64,000 nucleotides of DNA, from contig NZ_BQHR01000007.1 of NCBI RefSeq assembly GCF_021601625.1, positions 62,001 through 126,000 on the forward strand, given 5' to 3'. This stretch comes from Pseudomonas paraglycinae (GTDB lineage: Bacteria > Pseudomonadota > Gammaproteobacteria > Pseudomonadales > Pseudomonadaceae). Position 1 is the stretch's first letter. Each line of letters opens with the position of its first letter. Position numbers and translations under genes: made by a program. The notes beneath the pieces are model-generated. The model was not told the origin of the DNA and searched no databases. It saw nothing but the letters and a program-made list of their open reading frames with translations. Below are positions 37,584 to 47,396 of the stretch, piece by piece.

Positions 37584-38050
37584 TCTTGGTTTTTATCCAA
37601 CAGTTGGTCGAGGCGCTGACGTTCTTCAGGAGACAGCGTTTGCGGCGTCTCGGCGCGCTGCCCGCGACGGCGGCGGACGATCACCGCGATCACCACGAAG
37701 CCACCCAGCAACAGGCCGGCCGGGCCGAACCATAGCAAAGCGGTCTTGGCATTGAGCGCCGGTTTGTAGCGGACGAAATCACCGTAGCGGTCGACCATGA
37801 AGTCGATAATCTGCTGATTGTCCTTGCCCTCGCCGAGCATGCGGAAAATCTCTTTGCGCAGGTCGGCGGCAATCGGCGCGTTGGAGTCGGCAATGTCCTG
37901 GTTCTGGCACTTGGGGCAGCGCAGTTCCTTGGTCAGCTCGCGGAAACGCTCGCGATCGCCTTCTTTGGCGAACTCGTAGGTGTCGATGGCGGCGTGGGCC
38001 ACGCCGGCCAGGCTCAAGCCCAGCACCATGGCGGCTAAAAAGCGCTTCAT
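37580..38050 (-). CDS. ccmH: Cytochrome c maturation protein CcmH (CcmL type)
   Basis: This 156-residue membrane-anchored thiol-disulfide protein has a signal peptide (LAGVAHAAI), the redox motif LRCPKCQNQ with two cysteines, and a C-terminal membrane helix ([21 protein letters not shown]). It reduces apocytochrome c haem-binding cysteines. It overlaps both ccmG and ccmI by 4 bp. Confidence 0.95.
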   Translation of the reverse strand: MKRFLAAMVLGLSLAGVAHAAIDTYEFAKEGDRERFRELTKELRCPKCQNQDIADSNAPIAADLRKEIFRMLGEGKDNQQIIDFMVDRYGDFVRYKPALNAKTALLWFGPAGLLLGGFVVIAVIVRRRRGQRAETPQTLSPEERQRLDQLLDKNQE

Positions 38051-38583
38051 GGCTTGGCCTCATCGACCAGCGCCTGATACTTGGCCGCCAGTTTTTCGCG
38101 CCAGACCTGCTCGTCGATTACGCCGACGTACTTGTCGCGGATGACGCCCTTGGCGTCGATGAAGAAGGTTTCCGGCGCGCCATAGACACCCAGGTTCAGG
38201 CCCAGCGAGCCTTCGTCGTCGCGGATGTCCAGTTGATACGGATTGTGGAATTCGGCCAGCCACTTCAACGCATCGGCGTTGGTGTCCTTGTAGTTGATCC
38301 CGTAGATCACCACGCCGCGCTCGGCGAGTTTGTTCAGCACCGGGTGCTCGACCCGGCAGGAAATACACCAGGTGCCCCAGACGTTGACCAGTGCCGGTTT
38401 CCCGAGAATGTCGGCCTTGGTCAGGGTCTTGTCGCCCTGCACCGCCGGCAGCGAAAACTCCGGGAACGGCTTGTTGATCATCGCCGACGGCAGCTCCGCC
38501 GGATCCAGATACAGACCGCGATAAAGGAATACGGCCACCAGCAGGAAAATCGCCAATGGCACCAGCATCAACCAACGTCTCAT
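38047..38583 (-). CDS. ccmG: Thiol:disulfide interchange protein CcmG (DsbE)
   Basis: This 178-residue protein is a thioredoxin-like lipid-side protein with an N-terminal membrane anchor (about 3-20) and the active site WGTWCISCRVEHP, where WCxxC is the redox pair. The GINYKDTNADALKWL and GAPETFFIDAKG segments are typical. It supplies electrons to CcmH or apocytochrome c. It overlaps ccmF and ccmH by 4 bp. Confidence 0.95.
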   Translation of the reverse strand: MRRWLMLVPLAIFLLVAVFLYRGLYLDPAELPSAMINKPFPEFSLPAVQGDKTLTKADILGKPALVNVWGTWCISCRVEHPVLNKLAERGVVIYGINYKDTNADALKWLAEFHNPYQLDIRDDEGSLGLNLGVYGAPETFFIDAKGVIRDKYVGVIDEQVWREKLAAKYQALVDEAKP

Positions 38584-40568
38584 GCAGCGGCTCCTTCCAT
38601 GCCCAGCGCTTCACGCACGCGGGCTTTGACCTTGACCCGGTAACGCCGATCCAGCGCCGCCAGCAAACCACCGAAACCGGTCAGCAGACCGCCGAACCAG
38701 ATCCAGCGCACAAACGGTTTCACATGCACCCGCACCGCCCAGGCGCCATCGCCCAGCGGTTCGCCCAGGGCGACGTAGAGGTCGCGGGTGAAACCGGCGT
38801 CGATCCCGGCCTCGGTCATCACCGAGTTCTGCACGGTGTACAGACGTTTTTCCGGGTGCAGCACGCTGACTTCCTGACCGTTGCGGATCACCCGAACGGT
38901 GCCCTTGTCGGAAGTGAAGTTCGGGCCTTCGAAATGCTTGGCGCCTTCGAACACGAACTGATAACCGGCCAGATCCATCGACTCGCCCGGTGCCAGACGC
39001 AGGTCGCGCTCGGCACTGTTCTGGCTCGACAACACCACGCCCAGCGCACAGACGGCGATACCGAGGTGGGCGATCTGCATGCCCCAGTAACTGCGGGTCA
39101 GGGTCGGCAGGCCTTTGATCAGACCTTTGTGGCGGGTCTTGTCGAAGATGTCGCGCACGCCGGCTAGCAACACCCAGGCCGCGAGCAGGAACGTCGCGAT
39201 GACGGCCCAGTTGAAATCGCCGTAGGCGACGCCGGCTACCACCGCCAGCGCAACGCTGCCCAGCAGCACCGGGGTCAGCATGCTGACCAGCCATTTCACC
39301 GGAGTGTCTTTCCAGCGCACGATCACGCCGACCGCCATCACCAACATCAACAGCGCCATCAACGGAATGAACAACGCGTTGAAGTACGGCGGGCCGACCG
39401 ACAGCTTGGCGCCGCTGATCGCGTCGAGAATCAGCGGATACAGGGTGCCGAGCAGGATCATCGACGCTGCCACCACCAGCACCAGGTTATTGCCCAGCAG
39501 CAGGGTTTCTCGCGACCACAGGTTGAAGCCGACCTGGCTCTTGACCACCGGCGCGCGCAGCGCAAACAGGGTCAGCGAACCACCGACCACGAACAGCAGG
39601 AAGATCAGGATAAACACGCCGCGCTCAGGATCGGAGGCAAACGCGTGCACCGAGGTCAGCACGCCGGAACGCACGAGGAAAGTGCCGAGCAGGCTCAGGG
39701 AGAACGCGGCAATCGCCAGCAACACCGTCCAGCTCTTGAACACGCCACGTTTCTCGGTGACCGCCAGCGAGTGAATCAGCGCCGTGCCCACCAGCCATGG
39801 CATGAACGAGGCGTTCTCCACCGGGTCCCAGAACCACCAGCCACCCCAGCCGAGTTCGTAGTAAGCCCACCACGAACCGAGGGTGATGCCGATGCCGAGG
39901 AAGGCCCAGGCGACGATGGTCCACGGACGCGACCAGCGTGCCCACGCGGCATCGAGACGACCGCCGAGCAACGCGGCGATGGCGAAGGCGAACGCCACCG
40001 AGAAACCGACGTAGCCCATGTAGAGCATCGGCGGATGCACGATCAGACCGATGTCCTGCAGCAATGGATTGAGGTCACGACCGTCGGCCGGGATCTGCGG
40101 CAGGATCCGCGAAAACGGGTTCGAGGTGAGGATCAGGAACAGCAGAAAACCGGTGCTGATCATGCCCATCACCGCCAGCACGCGAGCGAGCATCACTTGC
40201 GGCAGTTGCCGGGAGAACACCGACACGGCGAAGGTCCAGCCGCCGAGAATCAACGCCCACAGCAGCAACGAGCCCTCGTGGGCGCCCCACACGGCGCTGA
40301 ACTTGTAGTACCACGGCAGCGCGCTGTTGGAGTTCATCGCGACGTAAGCCACGGAGAAATCGTCGGTCATGAAGGCGTAGGTCAGGCAACCGAAGGCGAA
40401 CAGCAGAAATGCGAACTGCCCCCACGCCGCCGGTTGGGCGAGCCCCATCCACAGACGGTCGCCGCGCCAGGCACCGAGCAACGGCACCACGGCCTGCACC
40501 AGCGCAAAACACAGCGCGAGGATCATGGCCAGATGGCCCAACTCAGGAATGAAAATGCTGGATGTCAT
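38580..40568 (-). CDS. ccmF: Haem lyase subunit CcmF
   Basis: This 662-residue polytopic protein transfers haem to apocytochrome c. The WWD domain is clear: GWGGWWFWDPVENASFMPWL, with conserved histidines in flanking helices, and HEGSLLLWALILGGW early in the protein. Full length. Part of the ccmABCDEFGHI operon; 3 bp separate it from ccmE. Confidence 0.96.
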   Translation of the reverse strand: MTSSIFIPELGHLAMILALCFALVQAVVPLLGAWRGDRLWMGLAQPAAWGQFAFLLFAFGCLTYAFMTDDFSVAYVAMNSNSALPWYYKFSAVWGAHEGSLLLWALILGGWTFAVSVFSRQLPQVMLARVLAVMGMISTGFLLFLILTSNPFSRILPQIPADGRDLNPLLQDIGLIVHPPMLYMGYVGFSVAFAFAIAALLGGRLDAAWARWSRPWTIVAWAFLGIGITLGSWWAYYELGWGGWWFWDPVENASFMPWLVGTALIHSLAVTEKRGVFKSWTVLLAIAAFSLSLLGTFLVRSGVLTSVHAFASDPERGVFILIFLLFVVGGSLTLFALRAPVVKSQVGFNLWSRETLLLGNNLVLVVAASMILLGTLYPLILDAISGAKLSVGPPYFNALFIPLMALLMLVMAVGVIVRWKDTPVKWLVSMLTPVLLGSVALAVVAGVAYGDFNWAVIATFLLAAWVLLAGVRDIFDKTRHKGLIKGLPTLTRSYWGMQIAHLGIAVCALGVVLSSQNSAERDLRLAPGESMDLAGYQFVFEGAKHFEGPNFTSDKGTVRVIRNGQEVSVLHPEKRLYTVQNSVMTEAGIDAGFTRDLYVALGEPLGDGAWAVRVHVKPFVRWIWFGGLLTGFGGLLAALDRRYRVKVKARVREALGMEGAAA

Positions 40569-40571
40569 CGA

Positions 40572-41027
40572 TCAACCCTCCTTCGCAGGGGTTGGCGCGG
40601 ATTGGCCGCTGTCCTTCAGGGCTTTGGTCACTTCCGGCGGCATGTATTTCTCGTCGTGCTTGGCCAGTACTTCATCGGCGACTACCACGCCATCGGCGTT
40701 GAGCTTGCCCAGTGCGACGATGCCCTGCCCTTCACGGAACAGATCCGGCAGGATGCCGCGATAGGTGATGGTCACGGATTTGTTGAAGTCGGTAACCACG
40801 AATTTGACGTCCAGCGAATCCGTGGAACGTTGCAGCGAGCCCTTCTCGACCATGCCGCCGGCGCGGATGCGGGTGTCCTGCGGCGCTTCGCCGTTGGCGA
40901 TCTGGGTCGGGGTGTAAAACAGGTTGATGTTCTGCTGCAGGGCGCTCAGGGCCAGGCCGACGGCAGCGCCGACCCCGACCAGAATTGCCAGGATGATGAT
41001 CAGTCGCTTTTTACGCAGCGGATTCAC
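40572..41027 (-). CDS. ccmE: Haem chaperone CcmE
   Basis: This 151-residue protein is anchored by one N-terminal helix (about 9-28) and has a beta-barrel periplasmic domain. The covalent haem histidine is H124 in [10 protein letters not shown], with Y128 as the nearby ligand. It accepts haem from CcmC/CcmAB and gives it to CcmF. It overlaps ccmD by 4 bp. Confidence 0.96.
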   Translation of the reverse strand: MNPLRKKRLIIILAILVGVGAAVGLALSALQQNINLFYTPTQIANGEAPQDTRIRAGGMVEKGSLQRSTDSLDVKFVVTDFNKSVTITYRGILPDLFREGQGIVALGKLNADGVVVADEVLAKHDEKYMPPEVTKALKDSGQSAPTPAKEG

Positions 41028-41200
41028 TTGCCGTTCTCCCGGCGCAGACGACGCGCCTCTTGTTGCAGATAACGCTTGCGGGCCGCGATCGGCGCCGCCA
41101 CGTTGAGGATCAGTACCGCCAGACAGATGCCGTAGGCCGACCAGACATACAGGCCGTGATGGCCCATGGCGAGGAAGTCGCCGAATGACGCAAAACTCAT
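41024..41200 (-). CDS. ccmD: Small haem-export membrane protein CcmD
   Basis: This 58-residue protein has one membrane helix and a basic C-terminus ([19 protein letters not shown]), typical of CcmD, which stabilises the CcmABC complex and helps release holo-CcmE. The start at 41200 ([13 protein letters not shown]) is chosen over a longer form because it matches family members and overlaps ccmC by 4 bp. Confidence 0.92.
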   Translation of the reverse strand: MSFASFGDFLAMGHHGLYVWSAYGICLAVLILNVAAPIAARKRYLQQEARRLRRENGK

Positions 41201-41952
41201 CGAGCGGCCTCCAGGCTGTTCTGCACTTCTTCTTTCACCCAACTGGCGCGGGCTTCGCGCTTGAGCACTTCAAGGCGCATGCGCAGCAACAGCACGGCGC
41301 CGAAGAAACAGTAGAACCCCAGCACCGTCAGCAACAGCGGCAGCCACATCTCTGCGGGCATCGCCGGTTTTTCGGTGAGGGTGAAGGTCGCGCCCTGGTG
41401 CAGGGTGTTCCACCACTCCACCGAGTATTTGATGATCGGAATGTTGATCACGCCGACGATGGCCAGCACCGCGCAGGCCTTGGCGGCGCTGTCGCGGTTG
41501 CTGATGGCGTTGCCCAGCGCGATCACGCCGAAATACAGGAACAGCAGAATCAGCATCGAGGTCAGACGCGCGTCCCAGACCCACCACGAACCCCAGGTCG
41601 GCTTGCCCCAGATCGCCCCGGTGACCAGCGCTACGGCGGTCATCCACGCACCGATCGGTGCGGCGCACTGCAGGGCGACATCGGCCAGTTTCATCTTCCA
41701 CACCAGCCCGACCACACCGCACACCGCCAGCATCACGTAGATCGACTGAGCGAGCATCGCGGCGGGCACGTGGATATAGATGATGCGAAAGCTGTTGCCT
41801 TGCTGATAGTCCGGCGGCGCGAAGGCCAGGCCCCAGATGACGCCAACGCAGATCAGCAACAACGCGGCGAGGCTCAACCACGGCAGCAACTTGCTGCTGA
41901 TGCCGTAGAACCACTTGGGCGAGCCGAGCTTGTGAAACCAGGTCCAGTTCAT
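41197..41952 (-). CDS. ccmC: Haem handling protein CcmC
   Basis: This 251-residue protein has six membrane helices and the WWD motif [14 protein letters not shown], with histidines in the flanking loops (IIYIHVPAA). It binds haem in the outer leaflet and loads CcmE. The start at 41952 ([10 protein letters not shown]) fits the family; an upstream in-frame start would add nine residues. Confidence 0.95.
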   Translation of the reverse strand: MNWTWFHKLGSPKWFYGISSKLLPWLSLAALLLICVGVIWGLAFAPPDYQQGNSFRIIYIHVPAAMLAQSIYVMLAVCGVVGLVWKMKLADVALQCAAPIGAWMTAVALVTGAIWGKPTWGSWWVWDARLTSMLILLFLYFGVIALGNAISNRDSAAKACAVLAIVGVINIPIIKYSVEWWNTLHQGATFTLTEKPAMPAEMWLPLLLTVLGFYCFFGAVLLLRMRLEVLKREARASWVKEEVQNSLEAAR

Positions 41953-42030
41953 ACTGTTTCCATCACGGGTGCCGCTCATCGGTGTGAGCAGTCTCAGGGT
42001 CTTTGCTGGTTAAATTTTAACCAGACCTCA

Positions 42031-42699
42031 TTATTCGCCGACGCTGATCTTCAGGCCAGCCGCTATTGCAAAAGGTGTCAGGGTTATCGCCAGGGCGGTC
42101 AGGCTGCCAAGCCACAACAGATAACCAAGCGCCGGCATGCCCTGCAATGCCGCCTGCAAGGCGCCACTGCCGAGGATCAACACCGGGATGTACAACGGCA
42201 GAATCAGCAGCGCCAGCAACAGGCCACCGCGTTTCAGACCGACCGTCAGCGCCGCGCCCACCGCGCCGAGCAAGCTCAGCACCGGTGTTCCCAGCAGCAA
42301 CGAAAGCAGCAAAACCGGCAGACACGCAGCCGGCAACCCGAGCATCAACGCCAGTAACGGCGAGAGCAAAACCAGTGCCAGCCCGGAAAAAAGCCAGTGT
42401 GCCAGCACCTTGGCCAATACCAGAAGTGGCAGGGGGTGCGGCGAAAGGACCCACTGTTCAAGGGAGCCATCTTCGAAATCACTGCGGAAAAGCCCGTCCA
42501 GCGAGAGCAGGACCGACAAAAGTGCCGCCACCCAGACTAACCCCGGGGACAAGTTTTGCAATACTTGAGTTTCCGGTCCGACGGCCAGCGGGAACAGCGC
42601 GATGACGATGGCGAAGAAAATCAGCGGATTGGCCAGCTCCGCCGGGCGACGGAACAGCAGTCGGGATTCACGGGCAACCAGCAGGCCGAACACACTCAT
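42031..42699 (-). CDS. ccmB: Haem exporter membrane subunit CcmB
   Basis: This 222-residue polytopic protein is the ABC transporter membrane subunit that pairs with CcmA to drive release of holo-CcmE from CcmC. Family segments include [15 protein letters not shown] near the start, [15 protein letters not shown] and a C-terminal row of hydrophobic helices. The start at 42699 overlaps ccmA by 4 bp. It is followed by 78 bp before ccmC. Confidence 0.94.
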   Translation of the reverse strand: MSVFGLLVARESRLLFRRPAELANPLIFFAIVIALFPLAVGPETQVLQNLSPGLVWVAALLSVLLSLDGLFRSDFEDGSLEQWVLSPHPLPLLVLAKVLAHWLFSGLALVLLSPLLALMLGLPAACLPVLLLSLLLGTPVLSLLGAVGAALTVGLKRGGLLLALLILPLYIPVLILGSGALQAALQGMPALGYLLWLGSLTALAITLTPFAIAAGLKISVGE

Positions 42700-43331
42700 A
42701 CCGCCCAATTCCCCAGATCGATGTCGCGATAACCGGCCGGCATCCGGCTCAGCGTATGGTGCGTGGTGAGCACCACCAGCCCTCCCCGTTGGCAGTGCCC
42801 GGCCAGGTGTTCTTCAAGCTGTGCCACGCCCTGTTTGTCGAGGGCGGTGAACGGTTCGTCGAGAATCCACAACGGCGGGCTGTCCAGATACAAACGCGCC
42901 AATGCCACGCGGCGCTGCTGGCCGGCGGACAGACTGTGGCAGGGAACATCCTCGAAACCGCGCAATCCAACCGCCGCCAGGGCCTGCCAGATCGCGTCGC
43001 GTTCGGCGGGTTGATGCAGGGCGCAGAGCCAGGCGAGGTTTTCTTCCGGCGTGAGCAGATCCTTGATCCCGGCGGCATGGCCGATCCACAGCAGGTTGCG
43101 CGCCAGCTCGCTGCGTTGCTCGCCCAGCGGCTTGCCGTTGAGCAGTACCTGACCGTCGGTCGGCTGCATCAAACCGGCCAGCAAACGCAGCAGGCTGGTC
43201 TTGCCGCTGCCGTTGGGGCCGCTGATCTGCACCATATCGCCACTGGCCAGTCTCAATTCGAGATTGTCGAAGAGCAGTCTGAGATCACGTTCACACGCGA
43301 GGGCAACGGTTTGCAGGACAGGACTGGTCAA
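42696..43331 (-). CDS. ccmA: Haem exporter ATPase CcmA
   Basis: This 211-residue ABC ATPase has Walker [10 protein letters not shown], the signature [14 protein letters not shown] and Walker [13 protein letters not shown]. It powers the CcmABCD complex. It is the first ccm gene, divergent from the fliK-like gene with a 197-bp gap that shows no strong promoter to my eye. Confidence 0.95.
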   Translation of the reverse strand: MTSPVLQTVALACERDLRLLFDNLELRLASGDMVQISGPNGSGKTSLLRLLAGLMQPTDGQVLLNGKPLGEQRSELARNLLWIGHAAGIKDLLTPEENLAWLCALHQPAERDAIWQALAAVGLRGFEDVPCHSLSAGQQRRVALARLYLDSPPLWILDEPFTALDKQGVAQLEEHLAGHCQRGGLVVLTTHHTLSRMPAGYRDIDLGNWAV

Positions 43332-43528
43332 GGGTTCACGGGCCTTATACGGTTCAAGTCGGCTCTGGCGCGGCCGTTAAAGAGTTGCAGCATAGATGCA
43401 TTGACGGCTCGATCTAGAGAGCTGCGTCAAACAATTGAAATGTTTTCGCCACTCCTGGAACGACGGGCGGCATTATACATGTCGCCATCCTCTCTCCAGA
43501 GTGCATTTTCCTCAGGTTGTGTCCGCGT

Positions 43529-45103
43529 ATGACAGGCGAAATGAACATCCTCCCGCTCCCGCCCACCACCCCGGCGACCGTTCGCCCGCAGGTGGGTGAG
43601 TTGCTGAAGTTGCTGACGCCGGTCGACGGGCTGATTGCCGCCGGCCAGAGCGCCAAGGCCGAGGTGTTGTCGCTCAAGCAGGCGGATCAGACCTTTCAGT
43701 TGCTGCTCAAGGTGACGCTGGACAGCGGCCGTCAGACCACCGTGCAGGCGACCAGCAATCTGCCGCTGCCTCAGGGCACCAGCCTGGCGATCACCCAGCC
43801 GTCGGCGGGCAATCTGGCGATCACCGTGCAACAGGCCATCGCCAGCAGCGTCGCCACCCTCACCCGCATCGACACCGCGCAACTGCCGGTCGGCACGCTG
43901 CTACAAGGCAAGGTGCTGACGGCTCAGGTCTTGCCGCAGGTGCCGGGGCAACCGACGGTGTATCGCTCGATGGTCAGCCTGCTCAACACCGCGTTGAGCG
44001 GCACCACCCTGAGCATCGACAGCCCGCAACCGTTGCGTATCGGCACCTTGCTGTCGGCGCTGGTGCAGGACTCGCAAACCCTGAAGTTCCTGCCGCTGAG
44101 CAATCGCCAGGAACAACTGGCGGTCAGCCAGCAACTGGTCAGTCAGCAAAGCCGTCAGGGCTCGCTCGACGGCTTGCTGAAAATGCTCCAGAGCCTGCCC
44201 CCCGCCACCGATCAGACCTCCCAGGATTTGCGTGCCGCCGTGGACAAACTGCTCGCCAACCTGCCGGACGTGCAGCAACTGAGCACCCCAAAAGGTCTGG
44301 CCCAGGCGCTGGCCAACAGCGGCGTGTTCCTCGAAACCAAACTGCTGACCGGACAGAACCCGACACTGGCCCCGGACATGAAAGCCGATCTGCTCAAGCT
44401 GATCGCCCAGATAACCCCCGGCCTGCCCGGCAATACCAACCTGAATGCGATCATCGCCGCCAACACGCTGGCCCAGGCGCTGCCGAGCTTTGTGCGCAAC
44501 GCCCTGGGCATGCTCGGTCAGGTCAGTGCGAAGCCGGTGCCGAGCAGTTTTCCGCTGCCCGACCGGCTGCTGCAAAGTCTGGAAGGTGAAGGCGATCTGG
44601 AACATTTGCTGCGCCTCGCCGCAGCCGCCGTGTCGCGCTTGCAAAGCCATCAGCTGTCGAGTCTGGAACAGACCGGCGTCACCGACGACGGCCGCCTGCT
44701 GAGCACCTGGCAACTGGAAATCCCGATGCGCAACCTGCAGGACATCGTGCCGTTGCAGGTCAAGTTCCAGCGCGAAGAAGCACCGGAGAAACAGGAAGCG
44801 AACGAGCAGCGCCGCGATGAGCGCGAGCCGAAACAACAACTGTGGCGCGTCGATCTGGCGTTCGACATGGAACCGCTGGGGCCGATGCAGATTCAGGCGC
44901 AATTGATCAGCGGCAGCCTGTCCAGTCAGCTATGGGCCGAGCGGCCGTACACCGCGAGCCTGATCGAAAGCAATCTGACTGCACTGCGCCAGCGCCTGCT
45001 GGATTCCGGGCTGAACGTCGGCGACATCGACTGCCACCTCGGCACCCCGCCGCAAGGCATCCAAACCCGCCTCGAACACCGCTGGGTCGACGAAACCGCA
45101 TGA
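43529..45103 (+). CDS. fliK: Flagellar hook-length control protein FliK-like
   Basis: This 524-residue protein has a long low-complexity N-terminal part rich in Gln, Leu and Ser and a C-terminal Flg_hook domain (about 420-510): DLAFDMEPLGPMQIQAQLISG, LIESNLTALRQRLLDSGLNVGDIDCHLG. FliK-type proteins set hook length and trigger the export switch in FlhB. It overlaps the FlhB-like gene by 4 bp. Start ATG 43529 is used. Pseudomonads usually have another fliK in the main fli cluster, so this may be a paralogue. Confidence 0.85.
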   Translation: MTGEMNILPLPPTTPATVRPQVGELLKLLTPVDGLIAAGQSAKAEVLSLKQADQTFQLLLKVTLDSGRQTTVQATSNLPLPQGTSLAITQPSAGNLAITVQQAIASSVATLTRIDTAQLPVGTLLQGKVLTAQVLPQVPGQPTVYRSMVSLLNTALSGTTLSIDSPQPLRIGTLLSALVQDSQTLKFLPLSNRQEQLAVSQQLVSQQSRQGSLDGLLKMLQSLPPATDQTSQDLRAAVDKLLANLPDVQQLSTPKGLAQALANSGVFLETKLLTGQNPTLAPDMKADLLKLIAQITPGLPGNTNLNAIIAANTLAQALPSFVRNALGMLGQVSAKPVPSSFPLPDRLLQSLEGEGDLEHLLRLAAAAVSRLQSHQLSSLEQTGVTDDGRLLSTWQLEIPMRNLQDIVPLQVKFQREEAPEKQEANEQRRDEREPKQQLWRVDLAFDMEPLGPMQIQAQLISGSLSSQLWAERPYTASLIESNLTALRQRLLDSGLNVGDIDCHLGTPPQGIQTRLEHRWVDETA

Positions 45104-45429
45104 ATGACACCACCGCTCCACGCCAGGCCATCGCCCTCAAATACGACGGCAGCCACGCCCCGACCCTCACCGCCAAGGGCGACGAAGAACTGGCCGAAGA
45201 AATCCTGCGGATCGCCCGCGACTGTGAAGTGCCGATCTACGAAAACGCCGAACTGGTGAAGTTGCTGGCGCGGATGGAACTGGGCGACAGCATCCCCGAA
45301 GAGCTGTACCGCACGATCGCCGAGATCATCGCGTTCGCCTGGAACCTCAAGGGCAAGTTCCCGGCGGGACACAACCCGGATGCACCGATGGTCGAGAAAG
45401 ACGTCACCGAACGCGGCGACGATTACTGA
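45100..45429 (+). CDS. FlhB C-terminal-like protein
   Basis: This 109-residue soluble protein matches the cytoplasmic C-terminal domain of FlhB/YscU: IALKYDGSHAPTLTAKG, ILRIARDCEVPIYENAELVKLL and IPEELYRTIAEIIAFAW. It has no membrane helices and lacks the self-cleaving NPTH motif; it corresponds to the part after the cleavage site. Similar short proteins (FlhX type) can replace the cleaved piece of FlhB. Coupling to FliK-like by a 4-bp overlap supports a role in export switching. Confidence 0.87.
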   Translation: MNDTTAPRQAIALKYDGSHAPTLTAKGDEELAEEILRIARDCEVPIYENAELVKLLARMELGDSIPEELYRTIAEIIAFAWNLKGKFPAGHNPDAPMVEKDVTERGDDY

Positions 45430-45433
45430 AGGC

Positions 45434-45467
45434 AAAAAAAACGCAGTCATCGATGACTGCGTTTTTT
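45434..45467. terminator. Bidirectional terminator
   Basis: AAAAAACGCAGTCATC pairs with GATGACTGCGTTTTTT with almost no loop, and T-tracts lie on both sides. It separates the FlhB-like gene from the convergent DUF2802 gene. Confidence 0.93.
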
Positions 45468-45485
45468 CGTTCCCACCTGAGGCTT

Positions 45486-45881
45486 TTAGCTGCTTCTGTG
45501 CAGCTTGCGCATCAACTCCGCCTCAGCCTGGGTCAACCCGCAGGACTGGGTCAGCTCATCGACACTCGCGCCCATCCCCACCAGTTTCGCCGCCTGGGCG
45601 AATGACAGGCTGGATGGATCACGCTGCTCGAGCTGGGCGAGTTTGTCCGGGATCGGACCGACAACCGAGCGCAGTTCGTGCAGGGCTTCGCCCATGCGCA
45701 CGTTGCCGTTCTGGTAATCGTCGACACGCTTGGCCAGGTCCTTGATACGCTGATCACGCAGCGCATCGCCCTGGGCCTGTTGCGCAGCGATGACCCGCTG
45801 CGCCTTGATGTACGCCAGAAACATCGCCAGCGTGCCTGCCCAGAACAGGAACAGGACAATGACCGCTACCTCGAGAATCAA
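45486..45881 (-). CDS. DUF2802 protein
   Basis: This 131-residue protein has one N-terminal membrane helix (about 3-25), a coiled-coil-like region (RVIAAQQAQGDALRDQRIKDLAKRVDDYQNG), and a C-terminal helix-turn-helix-like segment (FAQAAKLVGMGASVDELTQSCGLTQAEAELMRKLH) typical of DUF2802. Relatives sit in che/flagellar clusters; some resemble swarming protein SwrB. It begins with TTG directly after the cheW stop. Its function is not established. Confidence 0.87.
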   Translation of the reverse strand: MILEVAVIVLFLFWAGTLAMFLAYIKAQRVIAAQQAQGDALRDQRIKDLAKRVDDYQNGNVRMGEALHELRSVVGPIPDKLAQLEQRDPSSLSFAQAAKLVGMGASVDELTQSCGLTQAEAELMRKLHRSS

Positions 45882-46367
45882 TCAGATGTTCTCCAGTTCC
45901 GACCATTCTTCTTCGCTCATCATCTTGTCCAGCTCGACCAGGATCAGCAACTCGTTGTTCTTGTTGCACACGCCCTGGATGAACTTGGCCGACTCTTCGT
46001 TACCGACGTTCGGTGCGGTTTCGATTTCCGACTGACGCAGGTAAACCACTTCGGCCACGCTGTCGACCATGATGCCAACCACTTGCTTGTCGGCTTCGAT
46101 GATGACGATACGGGTGTTGTCGCTGATCTCACCGCTCATCAGGCCGAAGCGCTGACGGGTATCGATCACGGTCACCACGTTGCCGCGCAGGTTGATGATG
46201 CCCAGCACGTAGCTTGGCGCACCCGGAACCGGAGCGATCTCGGTGTAGCGCAGGACTTCCTGAACGCGCATCACGTTGATGCCGTAGGTTTCGTTGTCCA
46301 GCTTGAAGGTCACCCATTGCAGGATCGGATCTTCGGAACCCTTTGCCGCCGTAGCCTTGTCGTTCAT
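45882..46367 (-). CDS. cheW: Chemotaxis coupling protein CheW
   Basis: This 161-residue protein has a single CheW domain: VTFKLDNETYGINVMRVQEVLRY, PSYVLGIINLRGNVVTVIDTRQRF and VDSVAEVVYLRQSEIE. It links chemoreceptors to CheA in the main chemosensory array. It lies in the fleN-to-cheW block and is followed by DUF2802 with no spacing. Confidence 0.95.
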   Translation of the reverse strand: MNDKATAAKGSEDPILQWVTFKLDNETYGINVMRVQEVLRYTEIAPVPGAPSYVLGIINLRGNVVTVIDTRQRFGLMSGEISDNTRIVIIEADKQVVGIMVDSVAEVVYLRQSEIETAPNVGNEESAKFIQGVCNKNNELLILVELDKMMSEEEWSELENI

Positions 46368-46440
46368 ACCCTAGCCCCTCGAAAAACCGCGCCTGGCGGT
46401 GTGTGTTTCGTTCGCCGGCATTTGAATGCCGGTACTGTCT

Positions 46441-47394
46441 TTATGTCGGTTTGTGGTTCGGCTTACTGCCGGACATGTGCTTTGCCCCACCGCTGGCGAT
46501 CAACTCGGCCAGTGCGGAAACATCGAGCAAGGCGCACATGTGTTCAATCACCGTCCCGGCGAGCCATGGCCGCTGACCCCGGTGACTTCTCCATTTGATT
46601 TCATTCGGGTCCAGACGCAACGAGCGACTGACCTGATGCACCGCCAGGCCCCACTCGTAACCCTGCACCGAAATCACGTATTGCAGGCCCTGACGGAAAT
46701 CATCGCGGTAGCGATCCGGCATGACCCAGCGTGCGGTGTCCAGCACCTTCAGGTTGCCGGCCTGGCTCGGCAGAATCCCGAGGAACCATTCCGGCTGACC
46801 GAACAGCGGCGTCAGCTCATGGCCGGCCAGCGAATAGATCGAGCCCAGGCACACCAGCGGCACGGCCAGGGTCAACCCGGCGACGTCGAACAGCAGGCAT
46901 TCGAACGCTTCCGAAGCCCAGGCTGGACGACCGTCGGTTTCTACCGGTGACGGCGTGTTGCTGGGCGGCAGATGCACTTCCACCAGCGGCGCAACCAGGG
47001 TTGGTTCGACCGGGGCTGGCGCAGGTGCTTCAGATTCTGGCTCTGGGACTACGGGAGCCGGAGGCGTTTGCAGAAGCTGGGTTTGCAGCAGCGGCGCCAG
47101 GGTCGATACCACGCGCACCGGCTCAGGCTCTTTGATCAACGTCGCAGGCGCCTTCGCTACTACAGCGGCAGGCGCTGCAACCGGGGCGATCGGCCGGGCG
47201 GCTTTTTGCGCATCCCGGGCCTGCTCTTCAAGCACGGCGGCCTGGAATTCATCGAGCGCCGCGGCGGTCTCGACCACCTCGACCGGGGCTGCGATTTGCT
47301 GCTCGACCTCGTCCGGCACTTCCTGCAGCAAGCCGTCCAGATAGGACTGCAGCGCCAGTTGCGGCTTCGACGTCAGCTTGATCGGCCGATTCAT
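46441..47394 (-). CDS. parP: ParP-like CheW-domain protein
   Basis: This 317-residue protein has a short conserved N-terminus (LTSKPQLALQSYLDGLLQEVP), a long Ala/Pro-rich linker (about 60-160), and a C-terminal CheW-like domain (FECLLFDVAGLTLAVPLVCLGSIY onward). With ParC it anchors chemosensory arrays at the pole, as described in Vibrio and related bacteria. It starts 2 bp after parC. Start at 47394 (MNRPIKLTS) excludes a spurious upstream extension. Confidence 0.87.
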   Translation of the reverse strand: MNRPIKLTSKPQLALQSYLDGLLQEVPDEVEQQIAAPVEVVETAAALDEFQAAVLEEQARDAQKAARPIAPVAAPAAVVAKAPATLIKEPEPVRVVSTLAPLLQTQLLQTPPAPVVPEPESEAPAPAPVEPTLVAPLVEVHLPPSNTPSPVETDGRPAWASEAFECLLFDVAGLTLAVPLVCLGSIYSLAGHELTPLFGQPEWFLGILPSQAGNLKVLDTARWVMPDRYRDDFRQGLQYVISVQGYEWGLAVHQVSRSLRLDPNEIKWRSHRGQRPWLAGTVIEHMCALLDVSALAELIASGGAKHMSGSKPNHKPT

Positions 47395-47396
47395 GC

